Below, in pieces: positions 18,002 through 26,752 of a DNA stretch of 64,000 nucleotides. The stretch comes from Desulfonatronum thioautotrophicum. GTDB taxonomy: Bacteria; Desulfobacterota; Desulfovibrionia; Desulfovibrionales; Desulfonatronaceae. Under the pieces are notes generated by a model. That model was not told where the DNA came from. It saw nothing but the letters and a program-made list of their open reading frames with translations, and made no database searches. The stretch is taken from positions 806,001 to 870,000 of the forward strand of contig NZ_JYNO01000001.1 of the NCBI RefSeq assembly GCF_000934745.1, read 5' to 3'. The stretch's first letter is position 1; the number at the start of each line of letters is the position of its first letter. The position numbers and the translations under genes were made by a program.

Positions 18002-20043
18002 GACCGGGCTGGGGTGTTGCCGGGAGATCGTGGTTCCACGGAAACCACTTTTGCCTTGAAATGATCAACAAAATCGCTCACCAATGGATGTTTGTCCAAA
18101 GAGGATGCCGTCGTGGTGGCCGCTCTGGCGGCCTGGCCTTTGTGCGGTGCGAGGAGGTCCACCTGCAGGGCACGGCCAAAATATTCACTGACCAGATTTT
18201 CCAGTGCCCGTCGCTTGTGGGGGTCGCTCAGCCCATTGAACTGCACCATGTGGCGGCAACGGAGGGTCAAGCCTTGTTCCGTCATGGAACAATCGATTTG
18301 GCGCAGCCCCGGGAAGCAGGCCTGATCGCTGCGACACAACCGGTCGTAATGTTCCAGAAAGCCCTCCCAGGACTTGCTTGAAACAGACTCTTGCGGCGTT
18401 TTGGAAAAATTTGGCGCTGCATGCGTTGCCGCAGAACTCCGGCCCTGGCCATGATCCTGGTTTTGGTCTTGGCTCTCCTCCTGGGGCGGCCAGGTGACCA
18501 GCTGTCTGGTTTCCTGGGCAAACCGGGCTGATGGGGGCTGAGGCGCAGGTGGATAGCTGGAGTCGGGAGGATGGTCGCGTGTCGCCCTGGGCAATTCCTC
18601 CGAAGATGAGCCGGGAGTTCTTTCGGATGCGGAAGGGGACGCAGCGCGGTGAAATGCATCCACAATGGCTGTTTCCGGTGGGCCGACAGGTGCTGTTGGG
18701 ACCGTGTTGCGAGCCGCTGGCCTGGACGCTCGTTCCGGTGTCGGTACGGCAGCCGGAGTCACTCCGCTCTGTGTTCTTTCCCGCCAGGATTGCCTGGACG
18801 TCGTCCCGCCAGATGGGTGCGGTCCTGAACCGGACTGACCACTCTCCCTGGGCAGAGCGCTTTTCGATCCGGCCATGGCGGTCTGGACGGATTGGCCTGA
18901 CTGGCCGGACTGGCCGGAAGGAACAGCAAACGCATGGTCCAGCGGAACCAGGGCTGGCAGATAGGTCAGGTTCAAGAGGAGCATTTCCAGGGCCTGGGCC
19001 GGTTCCAGGCTGGTCAAAACCTTGCGCTGGGCCTCCAGGGTGATCTGCCATGCGGCATGGATGTAGGTGGGAGAAAGATCATTGGCCACCCTCTGCCATG
19101 CAAGGCCTTCCTCCTCCGGCAAATCCAGGAGGGGCAGGGCCTTTTCGCCGGCTTGGCGCAGCAGGAAAAGGTTGCGCCACAGTCCGGCCAATTCACGCAG
19201 GAAAAAACCAAGATCCAGACCTTGGCGAAGCAGGTCGCCCAGGACATCGTGCACGGCAATGCAGTCCTGTTCGCGCATGGCCTGGATGAGCCGCTGGAAC
19301 ATTTCTCCGCCAGCCAGGCCGAGAATTCTCCGGACGTCCTCGAGACGTAAGGTCTGCTCACTGATGGTCAGGACCTGTTCAAGCAAGGACATGCCGTCTC
19401 GGACGCTGCCTGCTGCCCGGCGGGCCAGCAGAGTCACGGCAGCCGGTTCGAATTCCCGGTCCTCCAGTTTCAAGATGTGCTCAAGGTGGGATTGCAGTCC
19501 TTGCTGGGACAGCATCTTGAAAACGTAATGCTGGCTGCGACTGACGATCGTGGCTGGAAATTTGTGCGGCTCGGTGGTGGCCATGATGAAGGTCACCCGG
19601 GGCGGCGGCTCCTCCATGGTTTTGAGTAGCGCGTTGAAGGCTTCCTTGGTCAACATGTGCGCTTCGTCGATGATGATCACCTTGTAGCGACAATCCATCG
19701 GAGCGTAGCCCACGTCCTCCTTGAGTCGTCGAGCCTGTTCAATCCCCCGATTGGAAGCTCCGTCGATCTCGGCCACATCAGGGGCGGAACCAATGGTGAT
19801 CTGGCGGCAGTGGTGGCAATTGTTGCACGGCTCGGCCGTGGGGGCGGTGATGCAGTTCAACGCCTTGGCGAAAATCCGTGCCAGGGTTGTCTTCCCCACA
19901 CCCCGGGTACCGCTGAACAAATAGGCCGCGGCCACGCGATCCTGGGCCGCGGCCCGGGACAAGATAGCCCGAATCTCCTCCTGCCCGGCGACCCGGGCAA
20001 AGGTTTGAGGGCGGTGCTTGGCGGTGAGTTGGACGTGGGACAT
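17995..20043 (-). CDS. dnaX: DNA polymerase III subunits gamma/tau
   Basis: A 682-residue clamp-loader ATPase. Domain I has Walker A GTRGVGKTTLARIF at about 46-59, a zinc module ending CNNCHHC at about 73-79, DEAH-type IIDEAHML at about 125 and the sensor-1 loop TEPHKFP. Domains II-III follow to about residue 370. A Pro/Ser/Gln-rich linker (about 375-560) leads to a tau-like C-terminal domain. I see no A-AAA-AAG slippery run in the linker, so a frameshifted gamma form is not evident. It lies downstream of der and the candidate selenoprotein gene. Confidence 0.95.
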   Translation of the reverse strand: MSHVQLTAKHRPQTFARVAGQEEIRAILSRAAAQDRVAAAYLFSGTRGVGKTTLARIFAKALNCITAPTAEPCNNCHHCRQITIGSAPDVAEIDGASNRGIEQARRLKEDVGYAPMDCRYKVIIIDEAHMLTKEAFNALLKTMEEPPPRVTFIMATTEPHKFPATIVSRSQHYVFKMLSQQGLQSHLEHILKLEDREFEPAAVTLLARRAAGSVRDGMSLLEQVLTISEQTLRLEDVRRILGLAGGEMFQRLIQAMREQDCIAVHDVLGDLLRQGLDLGFFLRELAGLWRNLFLLRQAGEKALPLLDLPEEEGLAWQRVANDLSPTYIHAAWQITLEAQRKVLTSLEPAQALEMLLLNLTYLPALVPLDHAFAVPSGQSGQSGQSVQTAMAGSKSALPRESGQSGSGPHPSGGTTSRQSWRERTQSGVTPAAVPTPERASRPAARNTVPTAPVGPPETAIVDAFHRAASPSASERTPGSSSEELPRATRDHPPDSSYPPAPQPPSARFAQETRQLVTWPPQEESQDQNQDHGQGRSSAATHAAPNFSKTPQESVSSKSWEGFLEHYDRLCRSDQACFPGLRQIDCSMTEQGLTLRCRHMVQFNGLSDPHKRRALENLVSEYFGRALQVDLLAPHKGQAARAATTTASSLDKHPLVSDFVDHFKAKVVSVEPRSPGNTPARST

Positions 20044-20189
20044 GGAATCAGGGAGGCTGTTTGCAGAATGTGGTTGGTAATCGCGAAAGGTCTTTTTCTA
20101 ATCGATTCCCAGAGCACTGACAAATCAGCAGTCGGGATGGTTCACTCTGAAAAAAAGTTTGCGAGGGGTGTTGCGGCAAGCACTGTTGT

Positions 20190-20348
20190 TCAGAAAAGCC
20201 TGGTCATGAGATAGTACGTGAGCAGGCCCGCTCCCAGCGGGCCATAAATGTACAGTCAGGGCAGGCAGCGCGAGCCCATTTTGCGCAATAGCAGACCGAA
20301 AACGGCGACCGCGACCAGGATCGGGACGATTACATTGATCAGCGACAT
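20190..20348 (-). CDS. Candidate small membrane selenoprotein with a CLPU motif (TGA as Sec)
   Basis: An ATG at 20348 opens a frame of 30 codons (one hydrophobic helix, then RKMGSRCLP) to TGA at 20258-20256. The same frame continues 21 codons (LYIYGPLGAGLL, a second hydrophobic segment) to a TGA stop at 20192-20190. Read through, it is a 52-residue two-helix protein with a CxxU motif between the helices. Exactly 12 bases after the internal TGA lies a perfect 8-bp stem (20243-20236/20232-20225) with a GGG loop. That puts the loop 20 nt from the TGA, which fits the bacterial SECIS consensus. It sits between der and dnaX in the same orientation. The Shine-Dalgarno is weak. No named family recognised. 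Confidence 0.6.
20225..20243 (-). promoter_or_regulatory. Candidate SECIS hairpin in the der-dnaX gap
   Basis: Stem GGCCCGCT/AGCGGGCC (8 bp) with loop GGG, starting 12 nt downstream of the in-frame TGA at 20258-20256 on the minus strand. The G at the first loop position and the 20-nt distance from UGA to loop match known bacterial SECIS geometry. It lies within the coding frame and leaves no stop in it. Confidence 0.55.
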
Positions 20349-20411
20349 GGGGTGTTCTGTTTGCCGAAGACTTCTGGTGACATGAATTTTGGGGCGACTT
20401 CAGGACAAGGG

Positions 20412-21839
20412 CTACTTGCGATTCTGGTCATGGCTGGAGCGGAAATAGAGTTGCAACGGGGTCAGGTTCAGGTTGAAGCGCTTGCGGATTTGGTTTTCCA
20501 GGTATCTGGAGTAGGCTGGCTTGACCAGATCAGGATCGTTGACGAAGAAGACGAAGGTTGGCGGGGCCACGTCGCTTTGGGTGACATAGAAGAATTTGGC
20601 CCGGCGGCGCTGGACCACGGCGGGCTGGTGTTTCTGGGTGGCCTCTCCGAGGATACGGTTCAGCTGGCCGGTGGAAATCCTGGTCTGACACTGGTCCCAG
20701 ATCCGTTCCGCCAGGGGCAGCAGGCCGCCCAACCCGGCCCGGGTCATGGTGGAGGTGAAGACCAGGGGGACGTGTCCGGCGAAGGACAATTCGTCCTTGA
20801 ACTGTTTCTTCAAAGCATTCAGCTCATTGCGGGGGATCAGGTCGATCTTGTTGATCACCGCGATCAGCGGGGTTTTTTCGCGGTCCAGGAAGGAGAACAG
20901 CTTCTTGTCCTGTCCGGTCAAGCCCTCCACCGCATCCAGGACCAGCAGGGTGATCTGGGCTTTTTTGCTGCTGCGCAGGGATTTCAGGACGCTGAAACGC
21001 TCCAGGCTGTCCTGAATGCGGGTGCGCTTGCGCACTCCGGCGGTGTCCACCAGGGTGTAGGTCTTGTCCCCGGCCTGCCAGGTCACGTCCACGCTGTCCC
21101 TGGTGGTTCCGGCCTCGTTGGAGACAATCACCCGGTGATAGCCGATCAGGGTGTTGATCAGGGAGGATTTGCCCACGTTGGGGCGTCCGAGCAGCGCGAG
21201 GCGCAACCCTCCAGTCTTGGGCTCAGCTTCTTCCGGGTCCTCATCGTCGCCCTGCTCGTCATGTCCGTTTTGGTCGCTTGATCCGCTTTGTTTCAAGGTG
21301 GACAGGTCGAGTGACCCAAGGTCCTCGGCCGTCGAGGTTGGCAATCGGTCCACGATCGTCTCCCGCAGTTGATTCAGGCCGTGGCCGTGGGCCGCGGAGA
21401 CGGCGAAAAGCGGGAAGCCGAACTGGTGAAAGTCCGCGGTGAGCAGGTCTTCCTTCTCCGCGCCGTCCACCTTGTTGACGATCAGCAGCACCGGCTTATT
21501 GGCCGCGCGCAGCAGATCGGCCACCTGCTCGTCCAGCGCATTCGGCCCTTCCCGGCCATCCACGACCATCAGCACCAGGGTCGCCTCCAGCAGGGCTTCA
21601 CGGGCCTGGCCCAGTACGGCCTGTTTGATGTCTTCGTTGGATTCCGGTTCCAGGCCGCCGGTGTCCACCAGGGCGTAGGGCTTGTCGCCGCGGAGTACTT
21701 CCCCGTAGATGCGGTCCCGGGTCACGCCGGGGAGATTGTGGGTCAATGCCTTGGAGGACCGCAACAATCGGTTGAACAGGGAGGATTTGCCGACATTGGG
21801 CCGACCGATCAGAGCCACGACGGGCAGTTCGTGATGCAT
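20412..21839 (-). CDS. der: Ribosome-assembly GTPase Der (EngA)
   Basis: A 475-residue tandem GTPase needed for 50S maturation. G domain 1 has GRPNVGKSS at about 12-20, DTGG and NKVD. G domain 2 has a second GRPNVGKSS at about 217-225, DTAG and NKID. A KH-like C-terminal domain follows. The linker between the G domains is unusually acidic (GDDEDPEEAEP). It starts 15 bases after the mtnA stop, so the two are likely co-transcribed. Confidence 0.96.
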   Translation of the reverse strand: MHHELPVVALIGRPNVGKSSLFNRLLRSSKALTHNLPGVTRDRIYGEVLRGDKPYALVDTGGLEPESNEDIKQAVLGQAREALLEATLVLMVVDGREGPNALDEQVADLLRAANKPVLLIVNKVDGAEKEDLLTADFHQFGFPLFAVSAAHGHGLNQLRETIVDRLPTSTAEDLGSLDLSTLKQSGSSDQNGHDEQGDDEDPEEAEPKTGGLRLALLGRPNVGKSSLINTLIGYHRVIVSNEAGTTRDSVDVTWQAGDKTYTLVDTAGVRKRTRIQDSLERFSVLKSLRSSKKAQITLLVLDAVEGLTGQDKKLFSFLDREKTPLIAVINKIDLIPRNELNALKKQFKDELSFAGHVPLVFTSTMTRAGLGGLLPLAERIWDQCQTRISTGQLNRILGEATQKHQPAVVQRRRAKFFYVTQSDVAPPTFVFFVNDPDLVKPAYSRYLENQIRKRFNLNLTPLQLYFRSSHDQNRK

Positions 21840-21854
21840 GGAGTTTGGGAATCC

Positions 21855-22886
21855 TTATGTTGATGCGTATTGCTGCAGGTCCGACGGCTTGATCACGCCT
21901 TTTTCGGTGATCAGGCCGGTGATCAACTCGGCCGGGGTGACGTCAAAGGCAAAATTGAGCACTGGAACGCTCTCGGGCGAGATGCGCCGATCCTGGATGT
22001 GGGTCACCTCCCGGGGCGTGCGCTCTTCAATGGGAATCTCCGTACCCGAAGGCGTGGCAAAGTCGATGGTGGAAAAGGGAACCGCGACGTAAAAGGGCAC
22101 ACCGTGCCGCTTTGCCAGGACGGCCACGGTGTACGTCCCGATCTTGTTGGCCGCGTCGCCATTGGCCGCCACCCGGTCCGCGCCCACGACCACGGCCTGG
22201 ACCTTGCCCTTGGTCATGAGCAGGCCCACGGCATTGTCGCAGCAAACGGTCACCGGGATACGGTCCTGGGCCAGTTCATAGGCGGTCAGCCGCGCACCCT
22301 GTAAAAAAGGCCGGGTCTCGTTGGCCAACACGGCAATACTCTTTCCGGATTCCACGGCGGCCCGGATTACTCCAAGAGCCGTGCCGTAGGCCCCCGTGGC
22401 CAGAGCTCCGGCATTGCAGTGGGTCATCACCGTATCGCCGTCTCGGAGCAGGGCCGCGCCGTGTCGGCCCATCTCCCGGTTCACCTCTTCGTCGCGGCGG
22501 TGCATATCAATGGCCTGGGTGATCCAGGCCGTGCGGAGCGCCTTCAGATTCATTTCCGGATGATCTTGCCAGGTTTGGCGCATCAGGGCCACGGCCCAGG
22601 TCAGGTTGACTGCCGTGGGCCTGGCCTGGGCCAGTTCCGTCAACTGGGCATCCAGGTCCGCGTGCCAGGACGGGGAATTCGGATCGATCGTGCCGGCTGC
22701 GATGCAACAGCCATAGGCCGCGGTCACGCCGATGGCCGGAGCGCCGCGAATGACCATTTCCTTGAGCGCGGTAATGATGTCGGCCATGTTCCGGCAGACG
22801 AACCATTCCTCGATCAGCGGCAGGAGCCGCTGATCGAGGAGGTGAAGCTCATTGGCCTCGGGCTTGAATTGGATGTGTGGGTGCAT
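21855..22886 (-). CDS. mtnA: S-methyl-5-thioribose-1-phosphate isomerase
   Basis: A 343-residue eIF2B-alpha-like enzyme of methionine salvage that converts methylthioribose 1-phosphate to the ribulose form. Diagnostic parts are [15 protein letters not shown] at about 46-60, the catalytic cysteine loop [10 protein letters not shown] at about 156-165, and [12 protein letters not shown] with the catalytic aspartate at about 237-248. No other mtn gene is adjacent. It is the first gene of the mtnA-der-dnaX block. Confidence 0.95.
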   Translation of the reverse strand: MHPHIQFKPEANELHLLDQRLLPLIEEWFVCRNMADIITALKEMVIRGAPAIGVTAAYGCCIAAGTIDPNSPSWHADLDAQLTELAQARPTAVNLTWAVALMRQTWQDHPEMNLKALRTAWITQAIDMHRRDEEVNREMGRHGAALLRDGDTVMTHCNAGALATGAYGTALGVIRAAVESGKSIAVLANETRPFLQGARLTAYELAQDRIPVTVCCDNAVGLLMTKGKVQAVVVGADRVAANGDAANKIGTYTVAVLAKRHGVPFYVAVPFSTIDFATPSGTEIPIEERTPREVTHIQDRRISPESVPVLNFAFDVTPAELITGLITEKGVIKPSDLQQYAST

Positions 22887-22898
22887 TGTGTCTCGCTT

Positions 22899-23055
22899 TT
22901 AGGGTGTCAAATAATCATCATGCAATTTCTTGAGTATGTTGCGTGCAAGATTTTCGTTGATTTCGCTGTGCCTGGGAACCGGTTGAGACATTTTTTTTTT
23001 TGGGGTTTTGATACCAGCCGTGTTTCCCTCCATGTCGGATAAAAACACAGCCCAT
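22899..23055 (-). pseudogene. hicA: Truncated, frameshifted hicA toxin
   Basis: The reading frame from ATG 23055 gives MGCVFIRHGGKHGWYQNP, the HicA dsRBD-like core including the catalytic-type GGKH histidine. It then runs into an 11-A homopolymer (22991-23001). The rest of the domain, SQPVPRHSEINENLARNIL ending at TAA 22899-22901, is in another frame, so one A too many breaks the gene. The usual first ~12 residues are also missing: a TAG stop lies 4 codons upstream. The hicB partner is upstream beyond a foldback repeat. Probably inactive. Confidence 0.7.
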
Positions 23056-23133
23056 ATCGCTATACTACTTGAGGTTGAATATTAAAATTTGCCGGCGTTC
23101 CAAGAAAGCCATCGCTGTTTTTGGGCCAGCGTT

Positions 23134-23334
23134 GCATCATTTTATGCCGCCCTTTCAGGGCTACTATTGTTGGGGGGCGTTTTACCCAGGGCGTTGCCCT
23201 GGGCTACGGTAGTTCGCCCCTTCAGGGCTTTTCTGAAGCCCCAACGGGGCGACATATTATAGCCCAGGGCAACGCCCTGGGTAGATGAAGTTAAAACAAA
23301 AATAGCCCTGTAAGGGCGGCATAAAGGCATCATC
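23134..23334. repeat. Foldback (REP-like) palindromic element between hicB and hicA
   Basis: About 200 bases with nested inverted repeats. The ends, GCATCATTTTATGCCGCCCT and its imperfect complement AGGGCGGCATAAAGGCATCAT, pair with each other. Internally, CCCAGGGCGTTGCCCTGGG and CCCAGGGCAACGCCCTGGG are complementary, and a GCCCCTTCAGGGC / GCCCCAACGGGGC pair lies at the centre. The element could fold into one long imperfect hairpin. This class resembles dispersed REP/BIME sequences; no transposase is nearby. Confidence 0.8.
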
Positions 23335-23396
23335 AGAAAATTTTCTTATTGTTTCACCCTAAACCAGTATAAGTATTCTGACGAGATGCTTTCGTT

Positions 23397-23591
23397 TCAC
23401 ACGAAAACCAGGTCTTCTTGTTGTCTTGGACAAGGAATCTGACCCGAGTGCAGATCAAGGTAAATATCCTTCAAGTTGTCTCTCAACTCTTCCAGGGTCA
23501 TGCCCTGGGTCATGTATTCGGGGTGTGCATTGAGGTATCCCAGCCAGAATTCTCCATCCTGCCAATACGTGATTGTAATTTTTTGTTCCAT
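23397..23591 (-). CDS. hicB: HicB-family antitoxin
   Basis: A 64-residue HicB-fold protein: a beta strand with YWQDGEFWLGYL, the LNAHPEYMTQGMTLEEL segment, and an amphipathic helix with LRDNLKDIYLDLH. It lacks a DNA-binding C-terminal extension, like short HicB proteins encoded before hicA. Its hicA partner downstream is broken and separated by a foldback repeat, so the antitoxin is now an orphan. Confidence 0.75.
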   Translation of the reverse strand: MEQKITITYWQDGEFWLGYLNAHPEYMTQGMTLEELRDNLKDIYLDLHSGQIPCPRQQEDLVFV

Positions 23592-23618
23592 CAGCGTTAC
23601 CTCTTCAGCATCAATGGA

Positions 23619-25049
23619 TTATTGCAGCTTCTCCATGATCAGCTTGTTCACCAGGTCCGGATTGGCCTGACCCTTGGTTTGGCGCATGACCTGGCCGACG
23701 AAGAAGCCCATCAATTTGGTCTTGCCGTTTTTGAAGGCTTCGACCTCTTTGGGGTTGGCGGCCAGGATGGAATCCACCACGGCCTCCAGGGCTCCGGTGT
23801 CCGAAATCTGGGCCAGCCCCTTGCGCTCCACGACCTTTTGCGGCGATTCCCTGGTGGCGAAGACGTCCGGAAATATCTGTTTGGCGATGCGCGTGCTGAT
23901 CCGACCGGAATCGATCATGGTCAGCAACTCGGCCAGATGTTCCGGAGTCAGCGGCGAGTCGGCCGCGGCGGTCTTGGCCTGATTCAGTTCCCGCAGCAGA
24001 TCGGAAAGTATCCAGTTGCTGATCTTTTGCGGCTCCGGATACAGCCGGGCCGTTGCCTCGAAGTAGTCCGCCAGATCCTTCTCCGCGGTCAAGGTCTGGG
24101 CCGCGGCTTCGGGCAGTCCGTACTCGGAGATGAACCGGGCTTCCCGGGCCTGGGGCAGTTCCGGGATGGAGCGCTCCAGGTCGGCCAGCAGCTCCACGGA
24201 GATCAGCAGCGGAACCAGGTCCGGGTCCGGAAAATACCGGTAGTCGTGGGCTTCCTCCTTGCCGCGCATGGACACGGTGATCCCCTTGTCCACGTCGTAG
24301 AGCCGGGTTTCCTGGACCACCCGCTCGCCGTCCTCCAGCAGGGCGGCCTGGCGGGAAATCTCGTATTCAATGGCCTTGTGTACATGGCGGAAGGAATTGA
24401 GGTTCTTCAACTCGGCCCGGGTGCCCAGTTCCGCGACTCCCTTGGGGCGGATGGACACGTTGGCGTCGCAACGGAAACTGCCTTCTTCCATGTTTCCGTC
24501 GCAGATCTCCAGATAGATCAGGATGGAGCGCAGGGCCTTGAGATAGGCCACGGCTTCGTCCGCGCCGCGCAGATCGGGTTCGCTGACGATCTCGATGAGC
24601 GGCACCCCGGTACGGTTCAGATCCACGAAGCTCTTGTTCTCCGTGGCGGAATGGATGGACTTGCCGGCGTCCTCCTCCATGTGGATCCGGGTGATGCCGA
24701 TGGTCTTTTCCGTGCCGTTCACGGAAATCCGCAACCGGCCGTGTTCGGCCAGGGGCTGCTCATACTGGGAGATCTGATACGCCTTGGGCAGATCAGGATA
24801 AAAATAGTTCTTGCGGGCGAAGACCGAGCGCGGATTGACCGTGCAGTCCACGGCCAGCCCCATCTTCGCCGCGTACTCCACGGCCCGGCGGTTGAGCACC
24901 GGTAGCACGCCGGGCATGCCCGTGCAGACCGGGCAGACGTTGGAATTAGGTTCCCGACCGAATTCGGTCGAACAGGAGCAGAATATTTTGGTCCTGGTGC
25001 GCAGCTGGGCGTGCACCTCCAGGCCGATCACGGCTTCATACGCGGACAC
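23619..25049 (-). CDS. gatB: Aspartyl/glutamyl-tRNA amidotransferase subunit B
   Basis: A 476-residue subunit that amidates Glu-tRNA(Gln) and/or Asp-tRNA(Asn). It carries the kinase-like GatB core with signatures GLEVHAQL at the N-terminus, [15 protein letters not shown] at about 90-104 and [18 protein letters not shown] at about 143-160. The C-terminal YqeY-like tail ends in [10 protein letters not shown]. It indicates that the organism uses indirect tRNA aminoacylation. gatA and gatC are not adjacent. The 27 bases to hicB are too short for separate promoters to be evident. Confidence 0.96.
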   Translation of the reverse strand: MSAYEAVIGLEVHAQLRTRTKIFCSCSTEFGREPNSNVCPVCTGMPGVLPVLNRRAVEYAAKMGLAVDCTVNPRSVFARKNYFYPDLPKAYQISQYEQPLAEHGRLRISVNGTEKTIGITRIHMEEDAGKSIHSATENKSFVDLNRTGVPLIEIVSEPDLRGADEAVAYLKALRSILIYLEICDGNMEEGSFRCDANVSIRPKGVAELGTRAELKNLNSFRHVHKAIEYEISRQAALLEDGERVVQETRLYDVDKGITVSMRGKEEAHDYRYFPDPDLVPLLISVELLADLERSIPELPQAREARFISEYGLPEAAAQTLTAEKDLADYFEATARLYPEPQKISNWILSDLLRELNQAKTAAADSPLTPEHLAELLTMIDSGRISTRIAKQIFPDVFATRESPQKVVERKGLAQISDTGALEAVVDSILAANPKEVEAFKNGKTKLMGFFVGQVMRQTKGQANPDLVNKLIMEKLQ

Positions 25050-25113
25050 GACGCGTCTCCTTTGTCGTTCTCTGGTTCAGGGCGTTTTTGTTCTCGCATC
25101 ACGGGCACTTCTG

Positions 25114-25160
25114 GGTCAGTATCGAAATCGAAATCGAAATCGGTATCGCAATCGATTTCT
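25114..25160. repeat. Hexameric ATCGAA/ATCGGT microsatellite upstream of gatB
   Basis: In the 189-base gap between nfnB and gatB, the sequence repeats a 6-base unit: ATCGAA three times, then degenerate copies (ATCGGT, ATCGCA, ATCGAT). A second short run (GATCCC repeats) follows at about 25170. No gene is supported in this gap. Confidence 0.7.
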
Positions 25161-25238
25161 TGCAACTTTGCCGATCCCGATCCCGATGATTGTTGACCAA
25201 ATCTGGACAATGTGTAGATTTATCTCTTTTTTTCAGAT

Positions 25239-26699
25239 TTATACGCAGGGCGGTTCTTCCCCGGTCAGATAGCGGTGCATGGCCCGGGCCGCCTGCTTGC
25301 CCTGGCCCATGGCGCTGATCACCGTGGCCGCTCCGGAGACGATGTCACCCCCGGCAAAAACGCCGGGCTTGGTGGTGGCCATGGTTTCCGCATCCGCGAT
25401 GATGGTCCCGCGTTTGCCTACTTCGATACCCGAGGACGTCCTGGGAACCAAAGGGTTGGGCTGGTTGCCCACGGCCACGATGATCGTGTCCGCCTGGATC
25501 AGGAACTCGCTGCCTGCCACGGGCATGGGCCGGCGCCGGCCCGAGGCATCCGGCTCGCCCAGTTCCATGCGCAGACACTCCATGCCCGTAACCCGGTTTC
25601 GAGCGTCCACGACGATCCGCTTGGGCGCGGTGAGCAGATGGAACTCCACGCCTTCTTCCTGGGCGTGATGCACCTCTTCGGCCCGGGCCGGCATCTCCTC
25701 CAGGCTGCGGCGGTAGACAATGACCGATTCCGCGCCCAGGCGCAGAGCCGTGCGGGCCGAATCCATGGCCACGTTTCCACCGCCGACCGTGATGGTCCGC
25801 CTGGATCGGATCGGGGCTGTGGCGTATTTGGGGAAATCATAGGCTTTCATCAGGTTGACCCGGGTCAGAAATTCGTTGGCCGAGAATACACCAATGGCGT
25901 TTTCTCCGGGAATGTTCAAAAAGCTGGGCAGCCCGGCTCCGGTGCCCACGAACACGGCGTCAAACCCGCTTTCCAGAAGCTGGTCCACGGTCTGGGTCAT
26001 GCCGATGGCCATGTCCGTACGGATCTGCACCCCGCTCTTTTTCAGGGTGTTGATCTCGTACTGGACAATCTCCTTGGGCAGGCGGAATTGGGGAATTCCG
26101 TACATCAGCACCCCGCCGGCCAGATGCAAGGCCTCGAACATCACCACCTCGTGGCCCCAGCGGACCATATCTCCGGCCACGGTGATCCCCGCCGGACCTG
26201 CCCCAACCACCGCCACCTTTTTCCCGGTGGACGCCGCGGCGCAGACCGGCGGCTCATGGCCGTGTTTGCGGGCATAGTCCGCGGCAAAACGCTCCAGTCG
26301 GCCGATGGCCACGGGATCACCCTTCTTGCCCAGGATGCACCCGGCCTCGCACTGGCTTTCCTGCGGGCAAACCCGACCGCAGACCGCGGGCAGGGCATTC
26401 TGCTCCTTGAGCTTGTCCGCGGCCTCGGAAAAGTGCCCCTTGGCGATCAGGTCGATAAAGGCCGGGATGTTGATGTTCACCGGGCAGCCCTTGATGCACC
26501 CCGCCTTCTTGCATTGCAAACACCGGGACGCCTCCAGCCTGGCTGTCTCCTCGGAATACCCCCGAGGCACCTCCTCGAAATTGTATCGCCGCCGCCTGGG
26601 ATCCTGCTCCGGCATGGGTTGACGTGGGGTTTTGGGGCGCTTGGCCCGCTTCGGATTGATGTTGTCCTTGGAGGACGAAGTATCGTGTTCAGCGTGCAT
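25239..26699 (-). CDS. NfnB/GltD-type flavoprotein (NADP(H)-binding subunit)
   Basis: A 486-residue protein of the small glutamate synthase/NfnB (SudA) family. It has an N-terminal 4Fe-4S module with CLQCKKAGCIKGCP (about 60-73) and CGRVCPQESQCEAGC (about 106-120), an FAD Rossmann fold VVGAGPAGITVAGD near 164, and a second NADP(H)-type site TVGGGNVAMDSA near 313. In Nfn complexes this subunit holds the bifurcating FAD and reduces ferredoxin and NADP. No GltB large subunit is near, and the upstream gene contains an NfnA-type domain, so a transhydrogenase role is more likely than glutamate synthase. It starts 53 bases after the NuoG-NfnA fusion. Confidence 0.85.
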   Translation of the reverse strand: MHAEHDTSSSKDNINPKRAKRPKTPRQPMPEQDPRRRRYNFEEVPRGYSEETARLEASRCLQCKKAGCIKGCPVNINIPAFIDLIAKGHFSEAADKLKEQNALPAVCGRVCPQESQCEAGCILGKKGDPVAIGRLERFAADYARKHGHEPPVCAAASTGKKVAVVGAGPAGITVAGDMVRWGHEVVMFEALHLAGGVLMYGIPQFRLPKEIVQYEINTLKKSGVQIRTDMAIGMTQTVDQLLESGFDAVFVGTGAGLPSFLNIPGENAIGVFSANEFLTRVNLMKAYDFPKYATAPIRSRRTITVGGGNVAMDSARTALRLGAESVIVYRRSLEEMPARAEEVHHAQEEGVEFHLLTAPKRIVVDARNRVTGMECLRMELGEPDASGRRRPMPVAGSEFLIQADTIIVAVGNQPNPLVPRTSSGIEVGKRGTIIADAETMATTKPGVFAGGDIVSGAATVISAMGQGKQAARAMHRYLTGEEPPCV

Positions 26700-26752
26700 C
26701 AGCTTACTCGCGGCATGTCAAAAAGAACAATTTCAAAAGGAACAGCAACGAC

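Noticed and set aside
17995-20043. Programmed frameshift in dnaX
   Set aside because: No A-AAA-AAG-like slippery run was found in the linker region, so only a full-length product is supported.
23142-23333. A 63-codon minus-strand frame within the foldback element as a gene
   Set aside because: Its sequence follows the palindromic structure; no domain or ribosome binding site supports translation.
25114-25160. Regular repeats as a CRISPR array
   Set aside because: The period is 6 bases without spacers; CRISPR repeats are 23-47 bases with unique spacers.
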